Assembly (NCBI RefSeq): GCF_018614525.1
Contig: NZ_JAGGOL010000084.1
Coordinates: 1-64,000 of the forward strand
Length of the DNA: 64,000 bases
Reading direction: 5' to 3'
Origin: Streptomyces sp. ISL-11
GTDB lineage: Bacteria; Actinomycetota; Actinomycetes; Streptomycetales; Streptomycetaceae
The first letter of the stretch is position 1. Each line of letters begins with the position of its first letter. The notes beneath the pieces are model-generated. The model had not been told where the DNA came from. It saw nothing but the letters and a program-made list of their open reading frames with translations, and ran no database searches. A program made the translations under genes and the position numbers. Positions 52,309-61,230 of the stretch are shown one piece after another.

Positions 52309-52800
52309 ATGACGACTGTGGTACGGATGTCCGAACAGCTGGTGGGCGTCGAGCGAGGCCAGTTCGCGCTGTGCGATGCGACCGCGCCCTTCGACGGACG
52401 ACCGTGGGGACTACCGGCCCTGGAGGGGCGGCAGTTCGCGGTCAACGGCAGCGGGGTGACGGTGGCCAGCACCGTGGCGATGCACGACGCGGATGTGCGG
52501 CTGGAGTTGTGGGACGCGCCGCCTCCCCCGGAATCCGGCGGGGCGCCGGCGGAGTGCGTGCTCGGCGTGCCCTCCGGCGCGGTGACGGCCTGGGCCGTGC
52601 CGCATGGTCCGGTCGGCGAGCCGATGGCGCTCGACGGGCCCGGCTCGTATGCCGTTCGTGTGTACCGGTACGGGGGCGGCCCGGAGGCGCGGGCCCGGCA
52701 GGAGGCAGCGGACCCGCCGCTGTTCACCGGTCTGGAGCGGTTCGTGATCCAGTTGTGGCGCTGTCCCTCGTCGGGCAGGCCCGACGAGGGACAGCGGTGA
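52309..52800 (+). CDS. Small soluble protein of unknown function
   Basis: A 163-residue protein. ATG 52309 with GGGAGG five bases upstream is the start. Beta-rich in appearance (QFAVNGSGVTVASTVAMH, VRLELWDAPPPP, SYAVRVYRYGGGPEARARQ), similar in style to small streptomycete proteins with immunoglobulin-like or competence-type beta folds. No motif is recognised. The 3' end contains a 15-bp-stem hairpin, which therefore also dictates the last residues (RCPSSGRPDEGQR). Confidence 0.7.
   Translation: MTTVVRMSEQLVGVERGQFALCDATAPFDGRPWGLPALEGRQFAVNGSGVTVASTVAMHDADVRLELWDAPPPPESGGAPAECVLGVPSGAVTAWAVPHGPVGEPMALDGPGSYAVRVYRYGGGPEARARQEAADPPLFTGLERFVIQLWRCPSSGRPDEGQR
52761..52794. terminator. Bidirectional terminator overlapping the end of a gene
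   Basis: CTGTCCCTCGTCGGG and CCCGACGAGGGACAG, a perfect 15-bp stem with a CAGG loop, lie inside the last 40 bases of the small protein gene and 14 bases before the stop of the convergent secreted-nuclease gene. It can end both transcripts. Confidence 0.85.
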
Positions 52801-52807
52801 TGGCGGG

Positions 52808-54091
52808 TCAGCGAATGCTGACGTAGAAGGCGTCCTTGTGCAGGATGCGGTCGGCCACGTACCAGTTGTTCAGGTCGGTTCCGGCGTTTCCGTTCTGGGT
52901 TCCGTCGACGTACTTCACCGAGAAGTTGCCGTCGCCCTTGCCCGCGCCCTCCCAGGACGAGGCGAAGGGGTATTCGTCGCACTCCTCGCCCGCCTGGTGC
53001 GAGAGCGGGGCACAGGTGCTGCGCACCACGTTGCGATTGTTGTTGTAGGCCGTGGTGGCCGCGGCGTCCCAGGTGGACATCAGCCGGTGCAACGGCTTGC
53101 CCGAGGCGATGCCGCCGGGAATGGACTTCGTGCCACCGGCCGGGGCCGGCGGGTAGGTGGCTCCCGGGTTGGTCTGGGCCAGCTGGACGTGGCGGGCGAC
53201 CGCTCCGTTGCGCGTGGAGCCGACGCTGTACTCCGCCATCACCGGCATGACGCGGTCGAAGATGCCGGCACCGTTGGACCCCAGATAGCTGGCGGAGTCG
53301 AACCGGACCCCGTTGTCGAGGACCGTCCCGGTGCCACCGGTGTTGGTGACCGACGAGCGGATGGCGCAGCGCGCCACCTTGTCACGGCCGTAGCCGTCGG
53401 ACGCGGTTGAGGAAATGGTGTAGATGGCGGTCTGGCCGGCCTGCCAGGCGCTCAGCAACTGTGGCCCGGAACCGTTGACACCGCACGCCTTGTTGCTTCC
53501 GTCGGGCCCGGAGTAGCCGCCGGTGGCCCAGCCGATGGCGAGCTTGCCGTCCGTGGTCGTGCCGGTGCGCACGACGTTGTCCATGCCGGTCACCAGCCGG
53601 ATGACCCGGGAGCCCTTGGTGCCTTCACCGGCGGTGGTGTGGCGCCAGGAGACATGGCCGATCACTTTGCCGCCCTGCACCACGGAGTAGCCCAGGGGCG
53701 TGACGTGGCAGTACTCGTAGTGGTTGATGATCCGTTCACCGGAGTTCGGGAACAGGCGCCGACAGGCACTCAGGTCCACGGCGGTGGGCGCGGCAGTGCC
53801 CTGGCCCGCGGAAACGTAGGACAGACCGAGTCGTTGCCCGGTCTCGTCACCGTGCTCGCGCAGCGTGGCGGGCGGGCGCGGCGCCGGTTCCCGCCACCGG
53901 GTGGCTTCCGGCGCTCTGCTGCCCAGAGCGGGCAGCGGGTGGTGGGAGTCGACGATTTGAACGGGGGTCGTGGTGACTCCCGCCGTCTCGTCATGGGCGG
54001 CGGGCTGCGCCGCCGCGTAGGAGATGGGCAGAGCGGTACAGGCGGCGCCGACCAGAACAGTGGTCAGCGCACGGCGTATCGGCCAGTGCAT
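52808..54091 (-). CDS. Secreted protein with C-terminal NucA/NucB-type nuclease domain
   Basis: A 427-residue exported protein. ATG 54091 (MHWPIRRALTTVLVGAAC) leads a signal peptide cleaved about AAA/QPA. The middle is a large domain not recognised (about 120-320). The end holds the NucA/NucB core: ECDEYPFASSWEGAG, GNFSVKYVDGTQNGNAGTDL and LHKDAFYVSI, with several cysteines for disulfides. NucB proteins are secreted DNases that degrade extracellular DNA, for example in biofilms. In Streptomyces such long forms may instead be contact toxins, so nuclease activity is likely but the role is open. Confidence 0.8.
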   Translation of the reverse strand: MHWPIRRALTTVLVGAACTALPISYAAAQPAAHDETAGVTTTPVQIVDSHHPLPALGSRAPEATRWREPAPRPPATLREHGDETGQRLGLSYVSAGQGTAAPTAVDLSACRRLFPNSGERIINHYEYCHVTPLGYSVVQGGKVIGHVSWRHTTAGEGTKGSRVIRLVTGMDNVVRTGTTTDGKLAIGWATGGYSGPDGSNKACGVNGSGPQLLSAWQAGQTAIYTISSTASDGYGRDKVARCAIRSSVTNTGGTGTVLDNGVRFDSASYLGSNGAGIFDRVMPVMAEYSVGSTRNGAVARHVQLAQTNPGATYPPAPAGGTKSIPGGIASGKPLHRLMSTWDAAATTAYNNNRNVVRSTCAPLSHQAGEECDEYPFASSWEGAGKGDGNFSVKYVDGTQNGNAGTDLNNWYVADRILHKDAFYVSIR

Positions 54092-54559
54092 GGACGCTCC
54101 TCGAGTCGCTCCTCGCGGCCTTAACCGGCCACGAGCAATCGACGCTAGGTTCGTCGAACAGACGCACACAAGGCGTGTGCCACCTCATCCGTCCCGGGAC
54201 AGCCGACTTTCGGCCATGTGTGGGCGCGCGTCATCTGCGTCCAGCGGCGTCTTGGGGGCCCTTACGACGGCGGCCGCTCCGTGATCGTCATCGACGATGC
54301 CACCACTGCCCCAGTCGCCGGCCTCCTGGTCCTCCTGCAGTCGGGCCGGGTCACCGAAGGACGCGGCCAAGGCCACTACGTACGCCGGACCGTGGCCTCG
54401 TCAACCCGGCAACTGCCCACGGATTGCCTCACCTCCGGCCTCCGGCACACCCGGATCGCCGTTCAGCTGGAGATGCCGCAGCCCCGGTCCGCCAACCGGG
54501 CAGCCACTTCATCGGCACACTCCAAGCTTCAGGCCGCCTCACACGAAGGGGCGCAATCG
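54092..54559. other. Intergenic stretch, no gene supported
   Basis: 468 bases. Open frames on both strands read as low-complexity or shadow sequence; none begins with a good ribosome site. It carries the promoter for the NucB-type gene at its left end. Confidence 0.4.
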
Positions 54560-54943
54560 TCACAGAGGCTTGAGCCGGGTGCGCAGGAGGCAGAACTCGT
54601 TGCCCTCGGGGTCGGCCAGGACGTGCCAGCTTTCGGTGCCGGTCTGGCCGATGTCGACGGGCCGTGCGCCGAGAGCGAGCAGTCGTTCCAGCTCAGCGTC
54701 CTGGTCGCGGTCGGTGGCGTTGACATCGATGTGCAGCCGGAGCTTTCCCGTCCGGGGGGCGCTGGTCGGGCTGAAGACGAGGGTGGGCCGCGGGCCGCCG
54801 AAACCGGCGTCGGGTGGGCCGATCGCGATGCTTCCGTCGCCCTCCCGATCGAACTCGGCGTAGCCGAGGACGTCGCTCCAGAATGCGGCCAGCCGGTCGG
54901 GGTCCGCGGCGTCGATGACCAGTTCACTGATCCGGCATGCCAT
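54560..54943 (-). CDS. VOC-superfamily (glyoxalase-like) protein
   Basis: A 127-residue protein of the vicinal-oxygen-chelate fold. CRISELVIDAADPDRLAAFW is the first beta-alpha-beta unit, LRLHIDVNATDRD and WHVLADPEGNEFCLLR are the second-module landmarks (DPEGNEF). Such small proteins are dioxygenases, glyoxalases or antibiotic-binding resistance proteins. ATG 54943 is preferred over GTG 54952. One of the four usual metal residues is not obvious, so binding rather than catalysis is possible. It stands alone between the nuclease and P450 genes. Confidence 0.85.
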   Translation of the reverse strand: MACRISELVIDAADPDRLAAFWSDVLGYAEFDREGDGSIAIGPPDAGFGGPRPTLVFSPTSAPRTGKLRLHIDVNATDRDQDAELERLLALGARPVDIGQTGTESWHVLADPEGNEFCLLRTRLKPL

Positions 54944-55060
54944 GGCCGTCACTTTACGAGATGACGTGACGGGCTTGGCCGCCGTGCACTGGTGGTGAAG
55001 TTCACCGGTCCTCCCGAAGCCGCGGCGCCCACACGCACCGCTTCCCCCTGTGAAGTGATG

Positions 55061-56272
55061 TCAGCACCCAACGAGCAGCTCCCGCAGCCCCCGGATCACA
55101 AAGCCCGGCTTCCATTCCGGTTCCGCCATGAGCTGGAGTCGGGGCGCCCTCCGCAACAGTTCACCGAAGGAGGCGATCAGTTCCAGACGGGCGAGCGGCG
55201 CGCCCAGGCAGTAGTGGATGCCCGCTCCCAGGCTGATGTGGGGGTTGTCCGCGCGGGTGACGTCCAGTCGGTCCGGGTCGGGGAAGCGGGCGGGGTCGCG
55301 GTTGGCGGAGCCGAAGAGGAGGGCCACCTCGCTGCCGCGCGGGATGACCGTGCCGGCGATCTCGATGTCGTCCAGAACCCACCGCTCGAAGAGCTGCAAC
55401 GGGGTGTCGTAGCGCATGAGCTCCTCGACCGCTCCCGGCAGGAGCCCGGGGTCCGCGCGCAGGGCGGCGAGCTGGTCCGGGTTGCGGAAGAGCGCCCACC
55501 AGCCGTTGCCCGTGGTGTTGGTGGTGGCTTCGTGGCCCGCGTTGAGCAACAGGACGCAGGTGGAGACCATTTCCTGCTCGGTGAGCCGGTCGCCTTCGTC
55601 GTGCGCGTGGACGAGCGCTGTGATCAGGTCGTCGCCGGGGCGGGTGCGACGATCGGCGATCAGCTCCCGGAGGTAGGCGGAGAAGTCGAGGGAGGCGCGG
55701 ACGGCGTTCCGCGCCTTCTCCTCGTCCGGGTTGAGCTCGTACATCCCGCAGATCGCCGCCGACCAGGGCCGCAGCAGCTTCCGGTCGGCCTCGGGGATAC
55801 CCAGCATCTCCGCGATGACGGCCACCGGCAGCGGCTCGGCGACCGTGCCGATGAGATCCCCGCCGCCCTCGGCGAGCAGCTCGTCCACCAGCCCGCGCGC
55901 CAGCCGCGCCACGACCGGTGCCAGGTTCTCGATTGTGCGCGGAGTGAATGCCTTGGACACAAGGCGCCGGATGCGTGTGTGGTCAGGCGGTTCGAGGTCC
56001 AGCAGGCCGTTGCCGTTGAGGACGTGGAACGGCTCGTGGGCCGCCGGGGGAACGGGTCGCCCGAACTCCTCGTGGGAGAACCGGTGGAGGTACGTCCGGC
56101 CCAGCCGCCGATCGCGCAGCAGCGCCCGGACGTCCTCATGGTGCGGCACCAGCCACTGACGGCTCGGCTCGAACCAGTGCACACGACCGGCCGCCCGCAG
56201 CCGCTCGTAGCCCGGGTAGGGGTCGGCGACGAACCGGGGGGACCACGGGTCGAAGCCGGTGTTCGCATCCAT
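55061..56272 (-). CDS. Cytochrome P450 (CYP107-like)
   Basis: A 403-residue soluble P450. The I-helix oxygen site reads LLLNAGHEATTNTTGN, the K-helix ExxR is EELMRYDTP, and the haem loop is LGAGIHYCLGAPLARLE, with Cys355 as the thiolate ligand. PPDHTRIRRLVSKAFTPR is the standard C-helix region. It needs a ferredoxin and reductase, neither of which is adjacent. Such enzymes hydroxylate polyketides or xenobiotics. It begins with MDANTGFDPWSPRFVADPYP and lies just left of transposase debris, so it may have travelled with the accessory region. Confidence 0.93.
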   Translation of the reverse strand: MDANTGFDPWSPRFVADPYPGYERLRAAGRVHWFEPSRQWLVPHHEDVRALLRDRRLGRTYLHRFSHEEFGRPVPPAAHEPFHVLNGNGLLDLEPPDHTRIRRLVSKAFTPRTIENLAPVVARLARGLVDELLAEGGGDLIGTVAEPLPVAVIAEMLGIPEADRKLLRPWSAAICGMYELNPDEEKARNAVRASLDFSAYLRELIADRRTRPGDDLITALVHAHDEGDRLTEQEMVSTCVLLLNAGHEATTNTTGNGWWALFRNPDQLAALRADPGLLPGAVEELMRYDTPLQLFERWVLDDIEIAGTVIPRGSEVALLFGSANRDPARFPDPDRLDVTRADNPHISLGAGIHYCLGAPLARLELIASFGELLRRAPRLQLMAEPEWKPGFVIRGLRELLVGC

Positions 56273-56337
56273 GTACGGATGCTAGTGGTGAGGGTGCGGG
56301 CGCCGGGAGGCCTCATGCCATGACCCCGGTCGGACTC

Positions 56338-57140
56338 TTAGATCACATCCCACGGCGCGGCCGTGTACAGCTGCCGCAGCGCCCCCACGGACTCCGCGTC
56401 CGGCGGAAAGGGTCCAGTTCCGTCAGGCCTCGGGCGATCCAGTCCACGTTGCTGAGTCCGGCCATGTCGCAGGAACGATGTGCGGCCCACCGGGCCATCG
56501 CGCGCTGGGCGTCCGGTCCGGCCTCGTTGATCGCGTGGACGAGGGCGGCGTCGAGTTCCACCATCCCGGCCACATTGCCCCCGACATTGCGCAGCCGGTC
56601 GCTGGGCAGACGTCCGCCCCGCTTCCGCTTCTCGGCGCGCTCCGTCAGCTCCCGCTCTTCTTGCTCCGCCTTCTCACGGGCCAGGCGCTTGGCCTCGGCC
56701 AGTTCCTCAGGTGTGGGCGGCGGAGGCAGTTTGCTCGCGAACCGGTGCCAGTACGCGGCGGAGCCGCTGGTCTCCTTCACGACGCGGTCGCGCTCCAGTG
56801 GAGCCACCCAGAACTGGAGCAGATACTCGTCCAGCACGGGTTCGCCGGCACTCCGGACAACGCCGTCGGCCTTGTCCATGCCACGGCAGTGGTAGCGGGC
56901 CCGGTAGGCACCCGGCGGCAGGCCGCGGTCCCGCCCTCCCCCGCCCCATTCGATCAGTCTCGTCTTCTCCGAGGCTGTAGAGAACGGCGTCTCCACGATG
57001 TCCTCCCACCCGTCGACGTCCAAAGCCGACTCCGACTCGTGCAGTTCGACGGTGAAGGGGACGGAGCCGGTATGCATGCCGGTCGACAGGTGCAGGTACC
57101 CGGGGACGGCCGTTCCGCAGAGCCCCTCCCTCTGTCCCAT
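56338..57140 (-). pseudogene. Coiled-coil-containing hypothetical, N-terminus lost and frame shifted
   Basis: The reading frame contains GSVPFTVELHESESALDVDG and VLDEYLLQFWVAPLERDRVV, then a long charged coil rich in Glu/Lys/Arg (TPEELAEAKRLAREKAEQEE onward). Near 56410 the frame must change to continue naturally as PPDAESVGALRQLYTAAPWD ending VI and a stop at 56338. The natural beginning is missing because the sequence joins the Tn3 fragment near 57150. Family not recognised. Confidence 0.6.
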
Positions 57141-57152
57141 GCAGCACGCATG

Positions 57153-57789
57153 CAGGCCGCAGCCGGTCCAGTTTGGAGGTGCGGCGGCTGTCCTCGACCG
57201 GCAGCAGCGCGCTCAGGGCGGCGCGCTGGGCGGCGTCGGGCTTGGCAGCCAGGGTGCGCCAGGTCTTGCGGTTGGTGTGCTCACGGATGGAGGTGACCAT
57301 GCGTTCGAGGACCGTGGCGCCGGGCAGCAGCACCTTGTTCTCGACCAGGTACAGCGTGGCGAGGTCGAACAGGGCGATGGGGCGCTCGTTACCCGACCAG
57401 CAGCGGTCCCACCGCCAGCGGGCCACCTTCCACCAGGCCTCGCCCTTCAGATCCCGAGAGCCGTAGGCGTCCTTGATGGCGTCTCTGTGGTCCCAGCGGG
57501 TGCGCTCGGCGCCGTACCCGGCCAGCACGGAGGGCGGGTGACCGAGCTGGTCGGCGACGTATTCGACGACTTCGGCGGGCGCGTGCTCGGGGTTGTCCAG
57601 GAAGGCGCCCAGGAACCGCACGGTGCCGAGCTGGACGCCATAGCCGAGCTGCGATCTCGCACCCCGGCAGGCCATGACCCGCCGCCGGGCGTCGCGGTCG
57701 AGGAGGAAGTAGCCGGCCAGCTGCCCATCGTCCGGTACAACGGTGAACGCGCCGTAGTTGCGGCGTTGCTCGTCGGTCAGGAACGCCAC
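57153..57789 (-). pseudogene. N-terminal fragment of a second Tn3-family transposase
   Basis: From GTG 57789 (MAFLTDEQRRNYGAFTVVPD) the sequence follows the N-terminal DUF4158-type domain of Tn3 transposases: GVQLGTVRFLGAFLDNPEHA, WWKVARWRWDRCWSGNERPI and LVENKVLLPGATVLERMV. It stops at about residue 210 near 57153, where the next gene remnant begins. It differs clearly from the transposase at 40595-43586, so it comes from another Tn3-type element. Confidence 0.85.
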
Positions 57790-57873
57790 CGGCCCCCTGC
57801 CCCTCTCATTGCCTCTCCCCCTGCTGTGACGGCGCTCACTTTGAGTCACATGGTCAGTCGATATGGCATCGGG

Positions 57874-58989
57874 TCATCCGGAGGCGGTTGGTTTCAGGAA
57901 GCGGACGACGGCTTCCTTCTCCATGTCGATTCCCGGCTGGATTTGAGGCGGGACCGGTTCGAACGCATCCACCTGGATGGAGAGCGCGCCGGACCGGCGG
58001 GTCCAGGTGGCGATGGCCAGGCCGTCGGCGATGACAGTGGGCCGGATGAGGCCGCCTCCTGGCCAGACGCGAGCCTGGTGGAGAGCGGGGACAGACACCT
58101 CGCGGGTGCGGTAGCCGATCAGGTAGTTGTCGTAGGCGGGCAGCATGCGAACGTCCGGGGTGTCAGACGAGCCTGAGAGTTCTTTCACCCGCCCGGCGAG
58201 CACGGTCAACGCGCCGTACTCGGTGATCGCGCCCGATTCCGTCAGCAGTTTCCAGGCCCTGCGGGCCCAGGAGACCGGCAGCCCGGACCAGGAGGCGAAA
58301 TCCTCCAAGGTGGCGGGGGCGTGCGCGGCAAGGTAGCGGCGGGCCAGCTCGGCGAGGGCAGCGGCTCCCTCCCACCGGAAGTCCCCGATGGGAGGGAGCC
58401 AGTCGTCGAGCAGCACATACGTGGCTTCGCCTGCGCGCTGCGGGCCGTGGCAGAGGATGCCGGTGAGTGCCGCGTGGCGGATCAGGTGGAACGGCGCCTG
58501 CCCGTCCGGCGGAATACCGAGGGTGGTGAGGTGCTCGGTCAGCTCGGCCCGGGTGCGTGGGCCGTGCGTGGTGAGGACGCGCCGGATGAGATGGTCGGCG
58601 CGCTGGCGCAGGCCGTCGTCCAGGCCCAACTGCTGGTAGCGGCGGCTGGTGGCGGTGAGAATCCGAGGGGCGAGCAGTCGCAGAACCCAGCGGGCGTCGT
58701 CGCCGGGGATGGTGTGCAGGGTGCCGCGCATGCACCAGCCGCGGACGATGCTGCGTTCTTCCTCGTACGCGGTGCGGATGGCGCGGGCGGTGATGTCCCG
58801 CCCGCGTACCCGGATGCCCAGGTCGGCGGCCGTGGCGTCTTGGGCCTGGACGGCGAAGACCCGCCGGACGACCGCCTCGGCAGAGACTTCCCGTGCTCCG
58901 CCGGCCAGGGCCTGCGCGTGGGCCCGCAGCCTGCGGACGCGCTCGTGGTCAATCATCGGGCTGTGCTTCTCGGGGTCCGGCTCGGTCAA
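57874..58989 (-). CDS. AlkZ-like winged-helix DNA glycosylase candidate (HTH_42)
   Basis: A 371-residue protein of the winged-helix DNA-binding HTH_42 family. VRRLRAHAQALAGG opens the fold, VRRVFAVQAQDATAADLGIR has the Q-x-Q signature (Gln48, Gln50) that is catalytic in AlkZ-type glycosylases, and RGWCMRGTLHTIPGDDARWV plus LLPAYDNYLIGYRTR are family landmarks. AlkZ unhooks DNA crosslinks made by azinomycin; homologues give self-resistance in Streptomyces clusters, while others are housekeeping. It overlaps the upstream hydrolase gene by ATGA, so both are co-translated. Substrate lesion unknown. Confidence 0.8.
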   Translation of the reverse strand: MTEPDPEKHSPMIDHERVRRLRAHAQALAGGAREVSAEAVVRRVFAVQAQDATAADLGIRVRGRDITARAIRTAYEEERSIVRGWCMRGTLHTIPGDDARWVLRLLAPRILTATSRRYQQLGLDDGLRQRADHLIRRVLTTHGPRTRAELTEHLTTLGIPPDGQAPFHLIRHAALTGILCHGPQRAGEATYVLLDDWLPPIGDFRWEGAAALAELARRYLAAHAPATLEDFASWSGLPVSWARRAWKLLTESGAITEYGALTVLAGRVKELSGSSDTPDVRMLPAYDNYLIGYRTREVSVPALHQARVWPGGGLIRPTVIADGLAIATWTRRSGALSIQVDAFEPVPPQIQPGIDMEKEAVVRFLKPTASG

Positions 58990-59720
58990 GAGACGGTCCC
59001 ATCGAGGATGTCGGCAAGTTCAGCGGGCGCGGACAGCATCGGCCAGTGCCCGGTGGGCAGGTCGAAGCGCCGCCACGGCGGCTGGTTCAGGTAGGCCAGC
59101 ATCGGTACCCCGGCATCCAGCAGGCCTGTGAAGTCATGACAGGCGATCAGGACACGGTCAACACCGGCGCCGAGCTCTACCGGGCCGGCGAGGCGCTGGG
59201 TGTAGGTGCCGAACGGATGAGGGGTGGCACGCGTGCGCAGAGCGTCCCGCTGGCCCTCATCGAGCCCGTCGAGGCTGCTGGACAGGCCCAGGACGTCGAA
59301 GGGCGGCATCGATAGCTGCCAGCCATCGCCCGAAGTGGTGACCTGCTGGCGCAGCTGGTCCGCTGCCTGCGGTGGCATGAGGTCGAGCATGCACATGCCC
59401 GCGGCGAACGGGGCGCTGTCCACGTAGACCACGCGCTCCAGCCGGTCGCCGAGACGTCCGGCTGCTCCGGTCACCGGGGCAGCCGCGTAGCTGTGGGCGA
59501 TCAGCGTGACGTCGCGCAGATCGTTCCGCTCGACGAAGTCGGTGATGTCCGCGATGTGCGTGTCCAGGTCCGTCTGCGGTCCGCCCTGGTCTGCGTGCTC
59601 GGCCAGGCCCGTCAGTGTCAGCGGCAGCGCCGTGTGGCCGCGCTCCCGCAGAGCGTGGGCGGTGTCTTCCCAGGCCCACGCCCCGAGCCAGGCGCCGGGA
59701 ACGAGTACGAAGGTGGCCAT
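58986..59720 (-). CDS. Alpha/beta hydrolase (EstC/hydroxynitrile-lyase-like)
   Basis: A 244-residue hydrolase. ATG 59720 has GGGAG five bases upstream. ATFVLVPGAWLGAWAWEDTA is the oxyanion-loop beginning, LIAHSYAAAP carries the nucleophile (GHSYGG-like, with A for G), and RFDLPTGHWPML carries the catalytic His. This fits the small esterase/hydroxynitrile-lyase-like group common in actinobacteria. Its stop overlaps the AlkZ-like start, and a WYL regulator gene is divergent across 79 bases, so the pair is probably controlled by it. Substrate unknown. Confidence 0.88.
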   Translation of the reverse strand: MATFVLVPGAWLGAWAWEDTAHALRERGHTALPLTLTGLAEHADQGGPQTDLDTHIADITDFVERNDLRDVTLIAHSYAAAPVTGAAGRLGDRLERVVYVDSAPFAAGMCMLDLMPPQAADQLRQQVTTSGDGWQLSMPPFDVLGLSSSLDGLDEGQRDALRTRATPHPFGTYTQRLAGPVELGAGVDRVLIACHDFTGLLDAGVPMLAYLNQPPWRRFDLPTGHWPMLSAPAELADILDGTVS

Positions 59721-59799
59721 GTGATCTCCCAGAAGTAGGTCCTGCGGGGAGCGTAGAGTTGATACAGGACAGAATCCGCCCTGAAAAGCCGAGTGATCC

Positions 59800-60774
59800 A
59801 TGTCGCATCCCCTCACCCGTGTGCTGACCCTGCTGGAACTCCTCCAGTCCAACGCCCGGCTCACCGGAGCAGAGCTGGCCGACCGCCTGGACACCGACGT
59901 CCGCACCGTGCGCCGGTATACCGCCCACCTGCGGGAACTGGGCATCCCGGTGCAGGCTGAACGCGGCCGTTACGGCGGCTACCGGCTGGCCCGCGGCTAC
60001 CGGATGCCGCCCCTTGTCCTCACCAACGACGAGGCTCTCGCCGTCGTCCTCGGCCTGCTCGCCGCGGAACGCCTGGGCATGGGCACGGCCGCACCGGCCA
60101 GCGCCGGCGCTCTGTCCAAGATCGAGCGGGTGCTCCCGCACGCCCTGCGCGAACCGCTCGCCGCCATGCGGGAGACCTTGTCCTTCACCGCCAACGCCGT
60201 CATCGGGCAGGCGCCCGGAACCGGCGTCCTGCTGGCACTGGCCCAGGCCTCCCGCGCCCACACGACCGTCGGCATCTGCCACCAGTCCTGGCGCCAAGAA
60301 CACACCGAACGCGACATCGACCCATACGGCGTGGTCTTCCACACCGGCCGCTGGTACGTCGTCGGCCACGACCACCTCCGCGACAGCCTGCGGACCTTCC
60401 GCATCGACCGCGTCACCTCCGCCACCGCCCGGGCTCGCCACTTCACCGCCCCCGACGGCTTCGACCCCGTCGCCCACCTGACCTCGACCCTGGCTCAGGG
60501 GCCCTACCGCTGGCAGGTCGAGGTGACGATTCATGGCCCTCTCGATGAGGTCGCCCGCCGGCTGCCCCGCTCAGCAGTGACCCTCACCGCCCAGCCCACC
60601 GGCATCCTCATGCACGCACGGGCAGAACGACTGGACGGCATGGCACACCTGCTCGCCTCCCTGGAATGGCCCTTCACCATCCACCACCCCGGCGAACTAC
60701 GGCAGGCGCTCAAGAACCTGGCCAACCAGCTCATGGAAGCCGCAGAACGAGCATCGGGAGAGATACCGCGGTAA
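59800..60774 (+). CDS. YafY/WYL-domain transcriptional regulator
   Basis: A 324-residue regulator. The HTH_11 domain is at about 5-60 (MSHPLTRVLTLLELLQSNAR, DTDVRTVRRYTAHLRELGIP), followed by YGGYRLARGYRMPPLVLTNDE. A WYL-type ligand domain covers about 140-220 (VVFHTGRWYVVGHDHLRD then LRTFRIDRV) and a C-terminal WCX-like part ends the protein. WYL proteins sense oligonucleotides or DNA damage in several bacteria; one controlling an AlkZ-like glycosylase would make sense. Divergent from the hydrolase/glycosylase pair. Confidence 0.92.
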   Translation: MSHPLTRVLTLLELLQSNARLTGAELADRLDTDVRTVRRYTAHLRELGIPVQAERGRYGGYRLARGYRMPPLVLTNDEALAVVLGLLAAERLGMGTAAPASAGALSKIERVLPHALREPLAAMRETLSFTANAVIGQAPGTGVLLALAQASRAHTTVGICHQSWRQEHTERDIDPYGVVFHTGRWYVVGHDHLRDSLRTFRIDRVTSATARARHFTAPDGFDPVAHLTSTLAQGPYRWQVEVTIHGPLDEVARRLPRSAVTLTAQPTGILMHARAERLDGMAHLLASLEWPFTIHHPGELRQALKNLANQLMEAAERASGEIPR

Positions 60775-60886
60775 TACTCGAAATGCCGTAGACCTGCGGC
60801 GACCGGCTTCACTGTTCCTCGCCTCCGCAGTGACGGCAGCCGTCCAGTCGCTCGCCACGGGGAAGAGCCTTGGCCGCCCGGAATCA

Positions 60887-61195
60887 CTACGGAGCCGTTG
60901 AGATCTCAGCGATCCGGTCGGCATACGTGCGGTACGCCTTGCGTCCGGACGGGGTGGAACCGACGCCGGCGAGGGCGGCGCACTGCTTGAGCGTGGCCTG
61001 GTGGAGGAGGAGCGGGGCGGTGACGCGCACCGAGTAGCCCTGTCCGCGGCGGATGGCCCTGCCGCCGCGCAGCGCTTCGCGGATCTCGGCGACCTTGGTG
61101 GCCCTGAGGTGCTCGGCGAGCAGGCCAGGCACGTCAATGGCGTGCGGCCGCTCGGGATCGGGCGCCTGCTCCTGGCCCTCGACGTCGGCGGCCAC
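60887..61195 (-). CDS. Small hypothetical protein
   Basis: A 102-residue frame (GTG 61195) with AIDVPGLLAEHLRATKVAEI and TLKQCAALAGVGSTPSGRKA. Helical, basic, no membrane segment. It has the look of a small accessory gene from a plasmid or integrative element. It could be a shortened remnant, since the integrase fragment begins just on its other side. No family recognised; the start is uncertain. Confidence 0.5.
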   Translation of the reverse strand: MAADVEGQEQAPDPERPHAIDVPGLLAEHLRATKVAEIREALRGGRAIRRGQGYSVRVTAPLLLHQATLKQCAALAGVGSTPSGRKAYRTYADRIAEISTAP

Positions 61196-61230
61196 GCCGC
61201 CGGCGCCGCGGCGCTGCGCGCGAGGACTTC

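Noticed and set aside
48248..52312. Plus-strand open frame of over 1350 codons
   Set aside because: It crosses the antisense of the monooxygenase and overlaps the channel gene in another frame; no domain. Shadow.
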